In this document: positions 1 through 8,458 of the stretch, one piece after another | Layout: every line of letters starts with the position of its first letter | Numbering within the stretch: the stretch's first letter is position 1 | NCBI RefSeq assembly: GCF_000208405.1 | Contig: NC_015437.1 | Coordinates: forward strand, 248,001 to 312,000 | DNA from: Selenomonas sputigena ATCC 35185 | Lineage (GTDB): Bacteria > Bacillota > Negativicutes > Selenomonadales > Selenomonadaceae | Length of the DNA: 64,000 nucleotides | Direction of reading: 5' to 3' | Translations under genes and position numbers: made by a program | Notes under the pieces: generated by a model | Seen by the model: the letters and a program-made list of their open reading frames with translations, nothing else | The model's database searches: none | What the model was told of the DNA's origin: nothing

Positions 1-119
1 AGGTCGGACATGAGGTGAGCATCGCCTTCGTCATTGTAAGCTGCATCATCGTCGCCGGTCTTTACTGGCGCTATCGCCGCAGCCGCCAGCAGAAGGCAAA
101 GGAAGCGCTGATAAAATGA
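1..119 (+). CDS. C-terminal end of a membrane protein (partial)
   Basis: The open frame enters from before the window and stops with TGA at 117-119. It encodes about 38 residues: one hydrophobic helix (SIAFVIVSCIIVAGLYW) followed by a basic, Lys/Arg-rich tail that fits a cytoplasmic end of a transporter or permease. The last codons and the stop lie inside the repeat element that begins at about 99, so the C terminus was probably altered by that repeat. The family cannot be named from this fragment. Confidence 0.6.
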   Translation, partial: VGHEVSIAFVIVSCIIVAGLYWRYRRSRQQKAKEALIK

Positions 120-170
120 AGTCGTCCGGATGTGTGAAGATGGGCGGCTGAATTTATCCGTGGTTTCTTA
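99..170. repeat. Short MITE-like hairpin repeat, copy A
   Basis: This 72-bp imperfect inverted repeat starts AAGGAAGCGCTGATAAAATG and ends with the complement of AAGAAACCACGGATAAATTC. Its left part matches the right arm of the larger element at 7196-7359, and the rest matches that element's left arm. It therefore looks like an internally deleted derivative of that element. It overlaps the 3' end of the partial gene. Confidence 0.7.
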
Positions 171-172
171 AT

Positions 173-204
173 ATGGACGTGGAGTGATCCACGTCCATTT
201 TTTA
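173..204 (+). terminator. Rho-independent terminator
   Basis: A perfect 10-bp stem (ATGGACGTGG paired with CCACGTCCAT) with a 6-nt loop is followed by TTTTTT. It ends the transcript of the partial gene and may also serve the convergent transporter gene. Confidence 0.85.
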
Positions 205-231
205 GGAAGCGCTGTATGTATCACTTCTGCC

Positions 232-1194
232 TCAGAAGCTGCCGCCGTGCGTCACGTAGAGGAAGAAGAGCGGGTAGAAGAGCAAGAGGTAGATGACGGT
301 CGTGACGAGGAAGCTCGCGACGGTGAGGTCTACGTTGAGCTTGTAGAGCCGCGCGGTCAGGACGGCGTTGATCGCCGTCGGCGCGGCAGCGATGAGGAGC
401 ACGCTGCCGATGAGCACGGAGTCCGCAAAGAGCAGGCGGCAGAGTCCGAAGAAGATCAGCGGCGTGAGGAGGAAGCGCAGGGGGATGAGGTCGGCGGTCT
501 TTTTGATGTAGGGACGCGCGCGCGAAAAGTCGACGAGACAGCCGACGGGAAAGAGCGCCGTCCAGGCGCCGATATGCACGAGCGCTTGAAACGCTGTGCC
601 GAGCACGGCAGGACGCTCGACGCCGAAGACGTTGAGTGCGAGTCCTGCGATGAGACCGAGCACGGGCACCTGGTTCGGCGTGAGAAAGAGTTCCCTAAGC
701 GACAGGTGGACGCGAGCCCCCTCTTTCGCCCCTTGCGCACGGAACATCGCGGCGAGCGGGAAGCATACGAGCACGAGGAGGCCGACTTGGAACGATGAGA
801 CGATCTGCACGTAGGCGAATCCAGTCTCGTCGTAGAGAATGAAGGCGGAGAGCCCCGCGATCGTGCCGATGTTCGTGAGCATGGCGCTCATGTAGTAGGC
901 GCCGCGCGAAAGGGCGTCCTTGTGGCGGCGAGCGAAGGTTAAATAGGCGATGGTGCCGGGCACGAGCATGAAGAGCGCACTGAAGAGCGGCAGCCACAGG
1001 AGGCTTCTCGACAGCGGCATGACCCAGAAGCTCAAGACGGCGAGCAGCGTCGCCATGACGATGATGTTGAAGCGGATGATGGCATTGCATAGCGCGTCGG
1101 AGATGCGGCCTCGCTGATAGGCGATGTAGCCCGCGAGAAGGGGCGCGGCGAGGTCGCTGAATACGTAGAGGATGCGGAAGAGTTTTTCGTCCAT
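232..1194 (-). CDS. AEC family transporter (auxin efflux carrier family)
   Basis: The product is a 320-residue, very hydrophobic protein with about ten membrane segments in the N- and C-terminal five-helix halves typical of the AEC/MdcF family. These carriers move small organic anions such as malate or malonate across the inner membrane; the substrate here is unknown. The ATG at 1194 (MDEKLFRILYVF) was chosen because AGAGG precedes it and because the longer frame would overlap manA on the other strand. It is transcribed divergently from manA and is probably monocistronic. Confidence 0.85.
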   Translation of the reverse strand: MDEKLFRILYVFSDLAAPLLAGYIAYQRGRISDALCNAIIRFNIIVMATLLAVLSFWVMPLSRSLLWLPLFSALFMLVPGTIAYLTFARRHKDALSRGAYYMSAMLTNIGTIAGLSAFILYDETGFAYVQIVSSFQVGLLVLVCFPLAAMFRAQGAKEGARVHLSLRELFLTPNQVPVLGLIAGLALNVFGVERPAVLGTAFQALVHIGAWTALFPVGCLVDFSRARPYIKKTADLIPLRFLLTPLIFFGLCRLLFADSVLIGSVLLIAAAPTAINAVLTARLYKLNVDLTVASFLVTTVIYLLLFYPLFFLYVTHGGSF

Positions 1195-1327
1195 GAGAGG
1201 CCTCTTTTGCTGGATTCGGTCAGCAGGGCAAGGGCTTGTCCTGCTGACTCGCGAAGAGTTCATTATCGTGCATGTATCGTAACATGCGCACGGCAGGAAT
1301 ACAAGCCCGGGAGAAAGGATGGATCGA

Positions 1328-2296
1328 ATGATATACCCGATGAAGCTTCGAGCGCCGCTCAAGGACTATATCTGGGGCGGCACGCGCCTCAAGACGGAGT
1401 ACGGCAGAAAGACGTCTCTCGCGAAGGTCGCGGAGAGCTGGGAGCTTGCGTGTCACAAAGAGGATCAGAGCGTTATCGAGAACGGCGCGGACGCGGGTCT
1501 GACGCTGGAAGCGTACATCGCGCGCGAAGGGGCGCACGCTGCGCTCGGCTCGCACGGTTCGCGCTATCCGTATTTCCCGCTTTTGATTAAGCTCATCGAC
1601 GCGCACAACGATCTCTCGGTGCAGGTGCATCCAGACGACAGTTACGCCTTCGAGCACGAGGGCGAGTACGGAAAGATGGAGATGTGGTACATTCTCGATG
1701 CCGAGCCTGGGGCGGAGATCATCTACGGCTTCAAGGAAGAGATCTCGCGCGAAGAGTGCCGCCGCCGCATCGAGGAGAACACGCTCTTGGACGTCGTGCG
1801 GCGCGTCAAGGTGAAGGCGGGCGACGCCATCGTGATTCCGGCAGGCACGCTCCATGCCATCGGGCGCGGCATCTTCCTTGCGGAGATTCAGCAGAATTCC
1901 GATACGACGTACCGCGTCTACGACTATGCGCGGTGCGGCGCGGACGGCAGGCTGCGCGACCTGCACATCGACAAGGCGCTCGACGTGCTCTCGTTCGCGC
2001 CGCCGGCGTATGACGTGAACCGTGGCGAGAAGTTCTCCATTTTCGCCGAGCATGAGATGACGGTCGTCGCACGAACCGAGTTTTTCACGGTCTATCACTT
2101 CGCCCTCAAGGGTCGTTGCCACTTGCAGGCGGGACGCACGAGCTTCCAGTCCATCGTCGCGCTCGGAGGCCCTATGGAGCTTTCGTGGTCGGGCGGCGAG
2201 GAGATTTTGGAGAAGGGCGATTCGTACTTCATACCGGCGAGCTTCGGTGACTACACGATGCGCGGCGAGGGAGCGTTTCTTCTGACGGAGATCTAG
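1328..2296 (+). CDS. manA: Mannose-6-phosphate isomerase, class I
   Basis: This cytoplasmic zinc enzyme interconverts mannose 6-phosphate and fructose 6-phosphate. The 322-residue length fits the short Firmicute class I form. Visible hallmarks are the start KLRAPLKDYIWGG, the zinc and active-site stretch QVHPDDSYAFEHEG, and PAGTLHAIGRGIFLAEIQQ. Two ATGs compete, at 1319 and 1328. The second is preferred because AAAGGA lies 8 nt upstream, while the first directly abuts the AAAGG. A strong hairpin follows the stop. Confidence 0.93.
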   Translation: MIYPMKLRAPLKDYIWGGTRLKTEYGRKTSLAKVAESWELACHKEDQSVIENGADAGLTLEAYIAREGAHAALGSHGSRYPYFPLLIKLIDAHNDLSVQVHPDDSYAFEHEGEYGKMEMWYILDAEPGAEIIYGFKEEISREECRRRIEENTLLDVVRRVKVKAGDAIVIPAGTLHAIGRGIFLAEIQQNSDTTYRVYDYARCGADGRLRDLHIDKALDVLSFAPPAYDVNRGEKFSIFAEHEMTVVARTEFFTVYHFALKGRCHLQAGRTSFQSIVALGGPMELSWSGGEEILEKGDSYFIPASFGDYTMRGEGAFLLTEI

Positions 2297-2301
2297 CGAA
2301 A

Positions 2302-2335
2302 ATGCGCCCCGAAGAGGAAGTTCTTCGGGGCGCAT
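2302..2335. terminator. Bidirectional terminator between convergent genes
   Basis: A perfect 13-bp stem (ATGCGCCCCGAAG with CTTCGGGGCGCAT) encloses an 8-nt loop. T-rich DNA follows on the + side. It separates manA from the convergent gene ending at 2352. Confidence 0.8.
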
Positions 2336-2351
2336 TCTCGCTTTTCGGGAT

Positions 2352-3458
2352 TCAAGGCATTTCGGGCGGGTGGCTGCAAAGGGCCGCGTGGTGCAGGAGG
2401 TCTTCGAGGCGCATTTCGATGTCGAGCGCTTCCTTGTGTACGGTTTCTGCCGTGTCGAACTCCGCAAAGTCGTCCGTTTCGAGCGCGTTGGCGAAGTGCT
2501 CCCAAGCCGTGATGGAAAGCTCGGTGGATTCTGCACGCAGCTGGCTCAAATAGCGTGCGCCGGGCGGCACGGAGAGCGCCGAGAGCTTTTGCTGGCGCTC
2601 CTTGAGGGTCGGGATGATCTCCGTTCGGATGAGCTTCTTCAGCCCGTCTTTCTGTGCGCTGGAGAGAAGTCCCGTACCGTCCCACGGCATGTCGGTCAGC
2701 GCGGAAAAACGCTGCTGCTCCTTGGCGAAGCGCTTGTTGTACTGCTCGACGATGGGTGCCGACGCTTCGAGGTAGGAGGCGACGTCCTTTTCGAGGAGCG
2801 GCGTCAGGCGGTCGAGGCAGTCGCGGTAGTTCTTGATGTAGGAGACCTGCCAATGACCGTCGCCCGCCTGCTCCATGGCGAGGAGCAGCGTGAGTTCCGT
2901 TCCTGTCAGTTCGTCCTTCGCCTTGACGTGCGCCGTCGCCGTCGCGCCGTCGCGGTCGATGGAGTCGAGGCCGACGATGGTGATGTTCTTCAAGAGGCTG
3001 CGCTCGAAGAGGTTCTCGAAGTCGATGCGCAGCTGGCGTCCCTGCAGGAGGCCGCCGGGCTTCTGCCATTCGCCCGTCTCGATGCGGCCTGTGAGCGTCG
3101 TGCGCATCCCCGCCGTGACCTGCGGCTTGATGAGTTGGTAGAAACGCACGGCTTCCGTGCGTTCGTCGCTCGTCAGGGAAGTGTCGGCGGCGAAAAGGCT
3201 GCGCGTGAGATCGTCATAGATTCTGCCCATGCTCAGGCTGACGTTGACGTAGCGCTCGAATTTTTCGGCGTCGTGCTTCTCTGCCGCTTCTTGAATCTCG
3301 GCAAGCGCGTATTCGGGGCTTCTCGCGTGGATGAAGAAGTACCAGAGCACGGAGCCGACGGCAAGCGCGAAGAAGATGATGACGAGCATCGTGAGCGTGC
3401 GATTGTATGAGCTGATCTTTCGGGCGCGCAGCTGCAGCCGCCAAGTATAATCGTCCAT
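2352..3458 (-). CDS. Membrane-anchored protein of unknown function
   Basis: The product is 368 residues with a short basic N terminus and one membrane helix at about residues 22-43 (LTMLVIIFFALAVGSVLWYFF). The large soluble part should lie outside the cytoplasm. It is rich in Glu, Lys and Ala, mostly helical, and has a middle part that resembles DUF2939-type proteins only loosely. The start has an AGGAGAATTT-like leader on the minus strand. It sits alone between convergent and divergent neighbours. I do not recognise the family with confidence. Confidence 0.7.
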   Translation of the reverse strand: MDDYTWRLQLRARKISSYNRTLTMLVIIFFALAVGSVLWYFFIHARSPEYALAEIQEAAEKHDAEKFERYVNVSLSMGRIYDDLTRSLFAADTSLTSDERTEAVRFYQLIKPQVTAGMRTTLTGRIETGEWQKPGGLLQGRQLRIDFENLFERSLLKNITIVGLDSIDRDGATATAHVKAKDELTGTELTLLLAMEQAGDGHWQVSYIKNYRDCLDRLTPLLEKDVASYLEASAPIVEQYNKRFAKEQQRFSALTDMPWDGTGLLSSAQKDGLKKLIRTEIIPTLKERQQKLSALSVPPGARYLSQLRAESTELSITAWEHFANALETDDFAEFDTAETVHKEALDIEMRLEDLLHHAALCSHPPEMP

Positions 3459-3518
3459 AGAAATTCTCCTTATCGTCCTATTATAGCATATATGTCAACG
3501 AAAGCAGGAGGTGCGGGC

Positions 3519-3971
3519 ATGAAATGGGTCAGCCATGAGGTTGTGACGGGTATGGCGGTCTATACGCTGACGGGCGCTCTCGTGCCGACAGCGTGCGCCA
3601 TGGCGGGCGCGGTGCTTCCCGACTGGATCGAGGGCAAGGGCGGCGGCGTGCGCCTGCCGTGGGCGGGACTCCTCGCCCATCGCGGCTGGTCGCACTGGCC
3701 GCTCCTTTACGTCCTCGGCTTTCTCGCTCTGGGCGCTTTCGGCGAGGAGCTGGGCGAGGACGCCCTCTCTCTCATTCTCGCGGGGCGTTTCATCCTCCTC
3801 GGCGCACTCTTTCATATCGCCGAGGATGCGCTTTGCGGCAAGGTGCCGCTCCTTCATCCGAAGAAGAAGGTCGGCGTGCGCCTCTTCCGTGTCGGCTCGT
3901 TCGGCGAGTACGCCTTCGCGCTTGTCCTCGTCCTTTTCTTTTATGGAATCGGACGATTGGTTTTCCGGTAA
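3519..3971 (+). CDS. YdjM-like membrane-bound metal-dependent hydrolase family protein
   Basis: The 150-residue protein starts MKWVSHEVVTGMAVY and has several membrane segments. Conserved histidines appear in HRGWSHWPLL and in LFHIAEDALCGK, the pattern of the YdjM/YbcI family (PF04307), predicted membrane-bound metal hydrolases of unknown substrate. The ATG at 3519 was chosen because AGGAGG lies 7 nt upstream; an upstream ATG at 3492 lacks such a site. It is followed 109 bp later by fbp, which has its own ribosome binding site. Confidence 0.8.
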   Translation: MKWVSHEVVTGMAVYTLTGALVPTACAMAGAVLPDWIEGKGGGVRLPWAGLLAHRGWSHWPLLYVLGFLALGAFGEELGEDALSLILAGRFILLGALFHIAEDALCGKVPLLHPKKKVGVRLFRVGSFGEYAFALVLVLFFYGIGRLVFR

Positions 3972-4080
3972 TTTTATAGGAGAAATTTATTTTTGCACCG
4001 CCGCAGGCAAGAAGGAAAGCGCCTTGCTTGCGGGGAAGTCTATAAGCATAGGAGAAGAGGTCACATTGGAGGGGATCACG

Positions 4081-5973
4081 ATGGAACAGGGCACGCAGAA
4101 GAAGAACAAGCTCTTGGGGCTTCTCGCCGAGAAGTACCCGACGCTGGAATCCGTCTACGAAAGGCTCATCTCCCTGCAGGCGCAGCTCGGTCTGCCCAAG
4201 GGCATTGAGCATTTCATGAGCGATCTGCACGGCGAGTACGAGTCGTTCTTCCACATCTTGAACAACTGCTCGGGCGTCATTCGCGAGAAGGTCGAATACG
4301 TCTTTGCCGACCGCATGACGGATGAAGAGAAGGCGGAGTTCTGCACGCTCATCTACTACCCGAAGGAAAAGATCGAGCGCATGCATGCCGAGCGCAAGGA
4401 CACGCCCGCCTGGTATCGCGAGAACCTCGCGCGGCTCTTGGAGCTGTCGAAGCTCATGAGTTACAAGTACCCGGCGGCGAAGGTGCGCGGCTTCATCCCC
4501 AAGCGCTATGAGTCCGTCATCGTCGAGCTTCTTTACACGCGCCCCGAGGAGGACACGGCGCAGGCGCAGTACCATCGCCGCCTCCTCGCGACCATCGTGC
4601 AGATCGACAGCGGCGCGGGCTTCATCGAAGCGTTCTGCGTGCTCGTCAAGCGTCTCGCCGTCGATCATCTGCACATCGTCGGCGACTTCTTCGACCGCGG
4701 CAGCCGTCCCGACGCGATTCTCAACATGATCCTCGACTACCACGATATCGACATCGAGTGGGGCAACCACGACGTCATGTGGATGGGCGCGGCAGCGGGC
4801 AGTGAGGTCTGCATCGCGGGCGTCGTGAGAAACAGCCTGCGCTACCACAACACCGACGTCTTAGAGCGCGGCTACGGCATCAGCCTGCGTCCCCTATCGC
4901 TCTTTTCGACGCGCATCTATCCCGATTCCAATGCCATCCGCGCCTCGGAGAAGGCGATCACGATGATTATGCTGAAGCTCGAAGGCCAGCTCATCGCCAG
5001 GAATCCCGACTTCGAGATGGAGAGTCGCCGTCTCCTCGACAAGATCAATTACAACTCCTCCTACGTCATGCTCGGCGATCGCCGCTACGAGCTGGAGAGC
5101 GCCTACTTCCCGACGATCGACCCGAAAGATCCGTTCGCGCTCTCGGAGGAGGAGGAGCGCATCATCGCCGACCTCAAATCGTACTTCACGGAGAGCGAGA
5201 TGCTGCAAAAGCACGTCGACTTCCTCTACAAGAAGGGAAGTCTCTACAAGTGCTGCAACGGCAACCTTCTTTACCACGGCTGCGTTCCCGTCAACGAGGA
5301 CGGCTCGCTTCGCGACGTCATCTTCGACGGCAAGGCTTACAAGGGACGCGCCTACTTCGATTATGCCGACCGCCGCGCGCGCCGCGCCTACCTCTTCCGG
5401 GCGCAGGAGGATCTCGACTTCATGTGGTTCTTGTGGTGCGGCAGGACGTCGCCGTGCTCGGGACGCGAGGTCAAGACCTTCGAGCGCTCGCTCCTGGAAG
5501 ACGAGAGCACATGGAAGGAGCCTGCCGATCCCTACTACCGCCTGCTGGACGACGAGGATTTCTGCCGCTCCATCCTCGCGGAATTCGGCCTGCCCGAGAG
5601 CGGGCACATCATCAACGGTCATGTGCCCGTCAAGGTCAAGAAGGGAGAAACGCCCGTCAAGGCGCACGGCAAGGCCATCATCATCGACGGCGGCTTCTGC
5701 CAGGCGTACCACAAGAAAACGGGCATCTCGGGCTTCACGCTCATCTCCAACTCGCGCGGCTTCCGGCTCCTCATGCACCAACAGGTCGCCGATGTGCGCC
5801 AGGCGCTGAAGGAGAACAAGGACATCGAATCCGTCTCCGAGACGGTCGAACTGCAGACGAAGCTCACGACGCTCGGCGACACGGACGAGGGCAAGGACAT
5901 CCAAGAGGAAATCGCTGACCTCTACAACTTGCTCATCGCCTATCAGAACGGCGTGATCGAGCCGAAGGCATAG
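4081..5973 (+). CDS. fbp: Fructose-1,6-bisphosphatase class III
   Basis: This gluconeogenic enzyme removes the 1-phosphate of fructose 1,6-bisphosphate. The 630-residue length is typical of the Firmicute class III enzyme, which is unrelated to FBPase classes I and II. Metallophosphatase motifs are visible: DLHGEYESF near residue 45, GDFFDRG near residue 202, EWGNHDVMW near residue 225, and NGHVPVK near residue 515. The ATG at 4081 follows GGAGGGGATCACG. The longer frame upstream runs through the preceding gene and has no better start. Confidence 0.95.
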   Translation: MEQGTQKKNKLLGLLAEKYPTLESVYERLISLQAQLGLPKGIEHFMSDLHGEYESFFHILNNCSGVIREKVEYVFADRMTDEEKAEFCTLIYYPKEKIERMHAERKDTPAWYRENLARLLELSKLMSYKYPAAKVRGFIPKRYESVIVELLYTRPEEDTAQAQYHRRLLATIVQIDSGAGFIEAFCVLVKRLAVDHLHIVGDFFDRGSRPDAILNMILDYHDIDIEWGNHDVMWMGAAAGSEVCIAGVVRNSLRYHNTDVLERGYGISLRPLSLFSTRIYPDSNAIRASEKAITMIMLKLEGQLIARNPDFEMESRRLLDKINYNSSYVMLGDRRYELESAYFPTIDPKDPFALSEEEERIIADLKSYFTESEMLQKHVDFLYKKGSLYKCCNGNLLYHGCVPVNEDGSLRDVIFDGKAYKGRAYFDYADRRARRAYLFRAQEDLDFMWFLWCGRTSPCSGREVKTFERSLLEDESTWKEPADPYYRLLDDEDFCRSILAEFGLPESGHIINGHVPVKVKKGETPVKAHGKAIIIDGGFCQAYHKKTGISGFTLISNSRGFRLLMHQQVADVRQALKENKDIESVSETVELQTKLTTLGDTDEGKDIQEEIADLYNLLIAYQNGVIEPKA

Positions 5974-5984
5974 CCTCGCATACG

Positions 5985-6055
5985 AAAAAAGCATCCATCG
6001 GTCTGAGCGCACTGCCTCTGCGCGAGGCGGCAGCTTAGCTCGATGGATGCTTTTT
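5985..6055 (+). terminator. Rho-independent terminator after fbp
   Basis: GCATCCATCG at 5991-6000 pairs with CGATGGATGC at 6041-6050, flanked by an A-run and a T-run. An inner GC-rich hairpin lies in the loop. The flanking A and T runs mean it could also act on the minus strand. Confidence 0.8.
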
Positions 6056-6174
6056 GCTTTCGATGCCGTACTGAGTCGATCATCCGACAAGATGAACGTT
6101 CAATTTTGCCGGGAAGTGCCGGAGAAGCACGGATAAGGATTCAGCGGATGGAGAAGGGCAAGCCGTATCTGCGG

Positions 6175-7179
6175 TTACTGCTGGTGCGGGCCGTGGCCTG
6201 CTCCGTGGCCGCCGCGACCGTGGCCGTGGCCGCCGCCTTTGCCGCGATGCGGACAGCGCCCTTCACCCATGGCGGCGTCCTGTCCGTGGCGGTGTGCGTG
6301 CGCTTGGCCTTCGCCGTGGTGCTGCGCATGTCCTTCGCCGTGTCCTTCGCCGTGGTGCTGACCGCAGTGGCCGTGACCCTCGCCGTGGCGGTGCTGACCT
6401 TCGCCCGCGCCGTGCGCGTGGGAGCAGCGATGGCCGCCTTCGGCGTGCTCATGTCCCTCGCCGTGATGCGAGCAGTTTGCTTCCGTCGTATACTCAAGCG
6501 TGCCGGCGAGATGCTGTGCGACAGCCTCGTCCGCCGCGCCCTTGACGCCGGCATAGACGCGGATGCCGGCATCCGTGAGCGCCTCGATCGCGCCCGCGCC
6601 GATGCCGCCGCAGATGAGCGCATCGACTTCGTTTTCCTTCAAAAGGCCGGCGAGTGCGCCGTGACCGCTGCCTTGCGTGCTGACAACCTCCGATTTCTCA
6701 ACGGCGTCCTCCTTGACGTCATAGAGCTTGAATGCCTGCGAGTGTCCGAAATGCTGGAACACCGTGCCGTTTTCATTTTCATAGGGGACTGCGATTCTCA
6801 TCGTTCCTTCTCCTTTCTTTCTCGGGGGCGAAAAGCAATAGCCTTGACGCGCCTCGGCACGCGGGCAGCATTTGCCGCACGGTGCGGACATGTCGCAGAG
6901 CTGGTAGAAGCCGCCTTCGATGACGAGCGGTCTGCCGTGGACGAGGCTCTCGGCGATTTTTTTGCGCGCTGCGGCATAGATTTCGGCGACCGTCGTGCGC
7001 GAGATCGCCATGCGTTTGGCGCATTCCTCCTGCTTTAGCCCGTCGTGGTCGATGCTGCGTATGCACTCGTACTCTTCGACGAGCAGGGTGACGGCCTCGC
7101 CGCCGGGAAAGCCCGCAGGCGTGAAGCGCTCGTAGGCGGGACGCACGCAGATCCTTCGCCCCCGCGTCGGTCTTGGCAC
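6175..7179 (-). CDS. DUF134 helix-turn-helix protein fused to a NifX-type domain with a His-rich tail
   Basis: The 334-residue protein has three parts. Residues 1-125 are a DUF134 domain (GRRICVRPAYERFTPAG, then the helix-turn-helix SRTTVAEIYAAARKK and a Cys cluster MSAPCGKCCPR). Residues 127-230 are a NifX/NifB-like iron-molybdenum cofactor-binding domain (MRIAVPYENENGTVFQHFG). The last 100 residues are almost only His, Gly, Glu and Ala and should bind metal. The GTG start at 7179 was chosen because AAAGGAGG lies 8 nt upstream. An internal ATG at 6801 has its own ribosome binding site. Role probably linked to metal or Fe-S handling; not established. Confidence 0.82.
   Translation of the reverse strand: MPRPTRGRRICVRPAYERFTPAGFPGGEAVTLLVEEYECIRSIDHDGLKQEECAKRMAISRTTVAEIYAAARKKIAESLVHGRPLVIEGGFYQLCDMSAPCGKCCPRAEARQGYCFSPPRKKGEGTMRIAVPYENENGTVFQHFGHSQAFKLYDVKEDAVEKSEVVSTQGSGHGALAGLLKENEVDALICGGIGAGAIEALTDAGIRVYAGVKGAADEAVAQHLAGTLEYTTEANCSHHGEGHEHAEGGHRCSHAHGAGEGQHRHGEGHGHCGQHHGEGHGEGHAQHHGEGQAHAHRHGQDAAMGEGRCPHRGKGGGHGHGRGGHGAGHGPHQQ
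6799..6815 (-). promoter_or_regulatory. Internal ribosome binding site and ATG for a separate NifX-domain product
   Basis: On the minus strand AAGGAG is followed after 8 nt by an in-frame ATG that begins MRIAVPYENENG, exactly at the start of the NifX-type domain. The same reading frame may therefore give both a fusion and a stand-alone NifX-like protein. Confidence 0.6.
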
Positions 7180-7195
7180 AGTCCTCGCCTCCTTT

Positions 7196-7359
7196 AAGGA
7201 ATCACTGATAAATTCAGCCACCCATCTTCACACATCTGCGCTGTCCTCTCGTCGTCGACAAATCCTCGACGTAGCACCGCTACGCCTGCGGTTTGTCTCC
7301 TCGATAGATACAGCGCATCTGTGCAAATCTGGGCGACCTCATTTTATCAGCGCTTCCTT
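7196..7359. repeat. MITE-like element, copy B (full length)
   Basis: The 164-bp element has imperfect terminal inverted repeats of about 48 bp: AAGGAATCACTGATAAATTC on the left, and on the right the complement of AAGGAAGCGCTGATAAAATG. A second nested inverted repeat lies inside (GACAAATCCTCGACGTAGC against GCTACGCCTGCGGTTTGTC), so the whole element folds as one long hairpin. It has no coding capacity. Its left edge touches the ribosome binding site of the DUF134-NifX gene. Confidence 0.75.
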
Positions 7360-7377
7360 AAATATTTTTACGGATTT

Positions 7378-7412
7378 GTTATCGACATATGTCGGTAACT
7401 GTGTTATCATCG
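7378..7412 (+). promoter_or_regulatory. Promoter with 20-bp palindrome upstream of the thioredoxin reductase gene
   Basis: TTATCGACATATGTCGGTAA is a palindrome with 18 of 20 positions matching. It overlaps a possible -35 TCGACA, which is followed after 17 nt by TATCAT. The layout suggests repression of the downstream redox operon by an unknown dimeric regulator. Confidence 0.5.
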
Positions 7413-7519
7413 TATCATGGAAGGAACAGTGTGTCAAGCCGTTTTGACGAAAACGGCAGGATTTAGCCCTTTCATGGAGAAAAGAATAATATCGCTCATC
7501 AAAATAGAGGAGGGATTCC

Positions 7520-8458
7520 ATGGCAAAGGAAACGATACAGAAGGACGTCGTCATCATCGGTGCGGGCATGGCAGGGCTGACGGCGGCGCTCTACGCGGGA
7601 CGCATGAATTTTTCGACGCTCGTCCTGGAGAATGCCATCGTCGGCGGGCAGATTGCGAACGCCACGGGCATTGAGAATTATCCGGGCTTTTTGAGCGTCT
7701 CGGGCAGCGACCTCATTCAGACAGTGCAGCAGCAGGCGGAGACGTTCGGCGCCGTCGTCGACGAGTTCGATGCGATTGAGCAGGTTACGCTCGAAGGCGC
7801 GGTCAAGCGCGTCGAGACGGAGAGCGCCGTTTACGAGACGCCCGTCGTCATCATCGCCTCGGGCATGAGCCGCAGGAAGCTGCCGCTCGCTGCGGAAGCG
7901 AAGTACGCGGGGCGCGGCGTCCACTACTGCGAGCTTTGCGACGGACACATGTATCAAGATAAAATCATTGCCGTCATGGGTGGCGGCAATGCGGCGCTCG
8001 ATGCGGCGAACTTCCTCTCGCGTTACGCGAAGAAGCTCTACCTCGTGCATCGCTCCAAGCTTCGCGCCGACGAAGTTTCGCAGAAGCGTCTCCGAGAAAA
8101 TCCCAAGGCGGAGATCTTGCTCGAAACGGAGATCCGTGCCTTGCGGGGCGAGGGAAAGCTCGAATCTATCGAGATTTTCGACAAGAAGGCGGGCGAGGCA
8201 CGGGAACTTGCCGTCGACGCCATATTTGTCAACATCGGCGTGCAGCCGAACACGGCGCTCTTTGAGGGACAGGTCGAGATCAACGAGAAGGGGCATATCG
8301 TCGCGGGCGAGGACTGCCGCACGAATATCCCCGGCGTCTTCGTCGCCGGCGACATTCGCGAGAAGGAGATCCATCAGCTGACGACTGCCGCATCCGACGG
8401 CACGACGGCGGCGCTTCTCGCCGAGAAGTACATCACAGGAGGGAAAACATCATGGTAA
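7520..8458 (+). CDS. trxB: Thioredoxin reductase-like FAD/NAD(P) oxidoreductase
   Basis: The 312-residue length fits low-molecular-weight thioredoxin reductase. The FAD-binding fold is seen in VVIIGAGMAGLTAALYAG near the start, the redox pair in CELCDG near residue 135 (the usual form is CATCDG), the NAD(P)-binding glycines in VMGGGNAALDAA, and the C-terminal FAD motif in GVFVAGDIREKE. The start follows GAGGAGGGATTCC. The next gene, a glutaredoxin-like protein, overlaps it by 7 nt, so this enzyme probably reduces that partner. Confidence 0.88.
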   Translation: MAKETIQKDVVIIGAGMAGLTAALYAGRMNFSTLVLENAIVGGQIANATGIENYPGFLSVSGSDLIQTVQQQAETFGAVVDEFDAIEQVTLEGAVKRVETESAVYETPVVIIASGMSRRKLPLAAEAKYAGRGVHYCELCDGHMYQDKIIAVMGGGNAALDAANFLSRYAKKLYLVHRSKLRADEVSQKRLRENPKAEILLETEIRALRGEGKLESIEIFDKKAGEARELAVDAIFVNIGVQPNTALFEGQVEINEKGHIVAGEDCRTNIPGVFVAGDIREKEIHQLTTAASDGTTAALLAEKYITGGKTSW

